Of a stretch of DNA of 64,000 bases, positions 62,808-64,000 are shown piece by piece. The stretch covers positions 62,001 to 126,000 of the forward strand of contig NZ_BMSG01000009.1 in NCBI RefSeq assembly GCF_014649035.1, given 5' to 3'. Source of the stretch: Streptomyces sindenensis. GTDB lineage: Bacteria > Actinomycetota > Actinomycetes > Streptomycetales > Streptomycetaceae. The notes beneath the pieces are model-generated. The model was not told the DNA's origin, ran no database searches, and was given only the letters and a program-made list of their open reading frames with translations. The position numbers were made by a program, and so were the translations under genes. How positions within the stretch are numbered: position 1 is the stretch's first letter; each line of letters starts with the position of its first letter.

Positions 62808-63428
62808 ATGATCCGAGTCCTGCTGGCCGACGACCACCCCGTCGTACGGGAGGGGCTGCGCGGGATGCTGGAGGCCGAGCCGGACCTGACCGTGGTGGCC
62901 GAGGCGTCGAGTGGTCCGCGCGCCGAGGCCCTCTGCGCGGAGCTGCTGCCGGACATCGTGCTGATGGACCTGCGGATGCCGGGCGGCGGGGGCGTCGAGT
63001 CGATCCGGCGGATCCGTGCGGCCGGGCTGCCGTGCCGGGTCGTCGTGCTGACCACGTACGAGAGCGACAGCGACATCCTGCGAGCGGTGGAGGCCGGCGC
63101 GTCCGGTTATCTGCTCAAGGACCTGGGCCGGGCCCAGCTGGCGGACGCGATCCGGGCCGCGGCCCGGGGCGAGACGGTGCTGGCCCCGACGGTGGCGACC
63201 CGCCTGGTGGACCAGTTGCGCGAAGCGCCGGAGGTGCCCCGGCTCTCGGAGCGCGAAACGCAGGTGCTGCGGCTGGTGGCGGAGGGGTGCACCAACGCGG
63301 AGATCGGGCGGCGGCTGTTCATCGGCGAGTCGACGGTGAAGACCCATCTGCTGCGGGTCTTCGGCAAGCTGGGGGTCGGCGACCGGACCGCCGCGGTGAC
63401 GGGGGCGATGCGCCACGGGCTGCTGTGA
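62808..63428 (+). CDS. NarL/LuxR-family response regulator
   Basis: 206 aa. Receiver domain with acidic pocket ADDH (residues 7-10), phospho-Asp54 in VLMDLRMPG, and Lys in LLKDLGRAQ. LuxR-type HTH at about 140-206 (LSERETQVLRLVAEG, NAEIGRRLFIGESTVKTHL). ATG with AAGGAG; 12 nt after the kinase stop. Probably controls the exporter operon and itself. Confidence 0.95.
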   Translation: MIRVLLADDHPVVREGLRGMLEAEPDLTVVAEASSGPRAEALCAELLPDIVLMDLRMPGGGGVESIRRIRAAGLPCRVVVLTTYESDSDILRAVEAGASGYLLKDLGRAQLADAIRAAARGETVLAPTVATRLVDQLREAPEVPRLSERETQVLRLVAEGCTNAEIGRRLFIGESTVKTHLLRVFGKLGVGDRTAAVTGAMRHGLL

Positions 63429-63435
63429 ACGCGCA

Positions 63436-63478
63436 GGGGCGCGGGCGGCGGGACCTGGGGTCCTGCCGCCCGCGCCCC
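63436..63478. terminator. terminator between response regulator and hisS
   Basis: About 20-bp stem (63436-63455 with 63459-63478, one G-T pair) and a 3-nt loop, 8 nt after the response-regulator stop, 14 nt beyond the hisS stop; convergent genes share it. Confidence 0.85.
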
Positions 63479-63491
63479 GTTCACGGCCCGG

Positions 63492-64000
63492 TCAGCCGAG
63501 GCGCTTCGCCAGCTCGGCCTCGACCTCGGCCAGCGGCACCGCGCTCTGCTCGCCGGACTCCATGTCCTTGAGCTGGACGACGCCCTCGGCGAGATCGCGC
63601 TCGCCCGCGACCAGGGCGTAGCGCGCGCCCGAGCGGTTGGCGCTCTTCATCGCGCCCTTCAGGCCCCGGCCGCCGAACGCGAAGTCCGCGGCGATCCCCG
63701 CGCGGCGCAGCCCGGTGACGACGCCGAACAGCGCCCGGCGGGCCTCCTCGCCGAGCGGGACCGCGTACACGCTGGTGGTGTAGGGCAGGTCGAGCTCGAT
63801 GCCCTCGGCCTCCAGGGCGAGGACCGTGCGGTCCACACCGAGCGCCCAGCCGACGGACGGCAGCTCGGGGCCGCCGATCATCTCGGAGAGGCCGTCGTAG
63901 CGGCCGCCGCCGCCCACCGCGGACTGGGCGCCGAGACCGTCGTGGACGAACTCGAAGGTGGTGCGGGTGTAGTAGTCGAGGCCGCGCACCAGCTTCTCGT
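63492..64000 (-). CDS. hisS: histidyl-tRNA synthetase (3' part, runs off the window)
   Basis: About 169 C-terminal residues; the 5' part is to the right of 64000. Histidine-specific motif [30 protein letters not shown] and GWALGVDRT close the catalytic domain. The anticodon-binding domain follows ([14 protein letters not shown] to the end). Class II synthetase charging tRNA-His. Confidence 0.95.
   Translation of the reverse strand, partial: EKLVRGLDYYTRTTFEFVHDGLGAQSAVGGGGRYDGLSEMIGGPELPSVGWALGVDRTVLALEAEGIELDLPYTTSVYAVPLGEEARRALFGVVTGLRRAGIAADFAFGGRGLKGAMKSANRSGARYALVAGERDLAEGVVQLKDMESGEQSAVPLAEVEAELAKRLG

Overview
The window is very GC-rich DNA with frequent GTG starts, many 1-8 bp stop/start overlaps and no TTA codons that I noticed in the genes. 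It carries a bldD gene whose product has the c-di-GMP signature RGD-X8-RQDD, next to pyrR-pyrBC-carAB-pyrDF-mihF-gmk-rpoZ-coaBC-metK-priA. This points to a Streptomyces chromosome, core-arm side. I saw no insertion sequence, prophage, integrase, tRNA, rRNA or CRISPR array.

Region 1 (1-17.1 kb) is catabolic and accessory. It has an FMN riboswitch whose rib gene lies off the left edge, then a secreted GH18 chitinase with DasR-type sites over its promoter, and a ROK regulator divergent from an MFS transporter. Next come an NCS2 nucleobase permease, a membrane-anchored GH6 glucanase, a DUF5995 protein and a lysine-to-5-aminovalerate module (davA-davB) with an Lrp regulator and an aldehyde dehydrogenase. 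It ends with a GuaB1-type GMP reductase preceded by a probable attenuator and leader ORF, and an orphan class I terpene synthase.

Region 2 (17.1-31.3 kb, nearly all minus strand) is housekeeping: SorC-type regulator, rpe, rsmB, fmt, a helicase-dead PriA, metK, coaBC, rpoZ, gmk and mihF. One plus-strand HTH gene breaks the run; a 22-bp periodic repeat lies between it and fmt.

Region 3 (31.3-39.4 kb) is the pyrimidine operon pyrR-pyrB-pyrC-(PH-like membrane protein)-carA-carB-pyrD-pyrF. A PyrR-binding-loop sequence sits directly upstream of the pyrR Shine-Dalgarno. bldD is transcribed divergently, with a consensus BldD operator inside its own promoter.

Region 4 (40.2-53.7 kb, minus strand) runs from two small membrane or helical proteins through alaS, ruvX, mltG and aroE, then aroC, aroK/aroB, aroQ, a proline-rich P-loop protein, a PepP-like protein without its metal ligands, efp and nusB. 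Shikimate kinase and dehydroquinate synthase are one uninterrupted reading frame here.

Region 5 (53.9-64 kb) holds a STAND/NB-ARC-TPR ATPase, rpsD divergent from an iron-box-controlled DUF2470 gene, rarA, a vitamin K epoxide reductase homologue, a DrrAB-like ABC exporter translationally coupled to a NarL-type two-component system, and the 3' part of hisS.

No clearly new multi-gene system is visible. The best leads are the guaB1 leader, the aroK-aroB fusion, the pseudo-peptidase beside efp, the iron box between rpsD and DUF2470, and two helically phased repeat arrays in regulatory DNA. All functional calls come from reading the sequence and from remembered family features; no database search was run.
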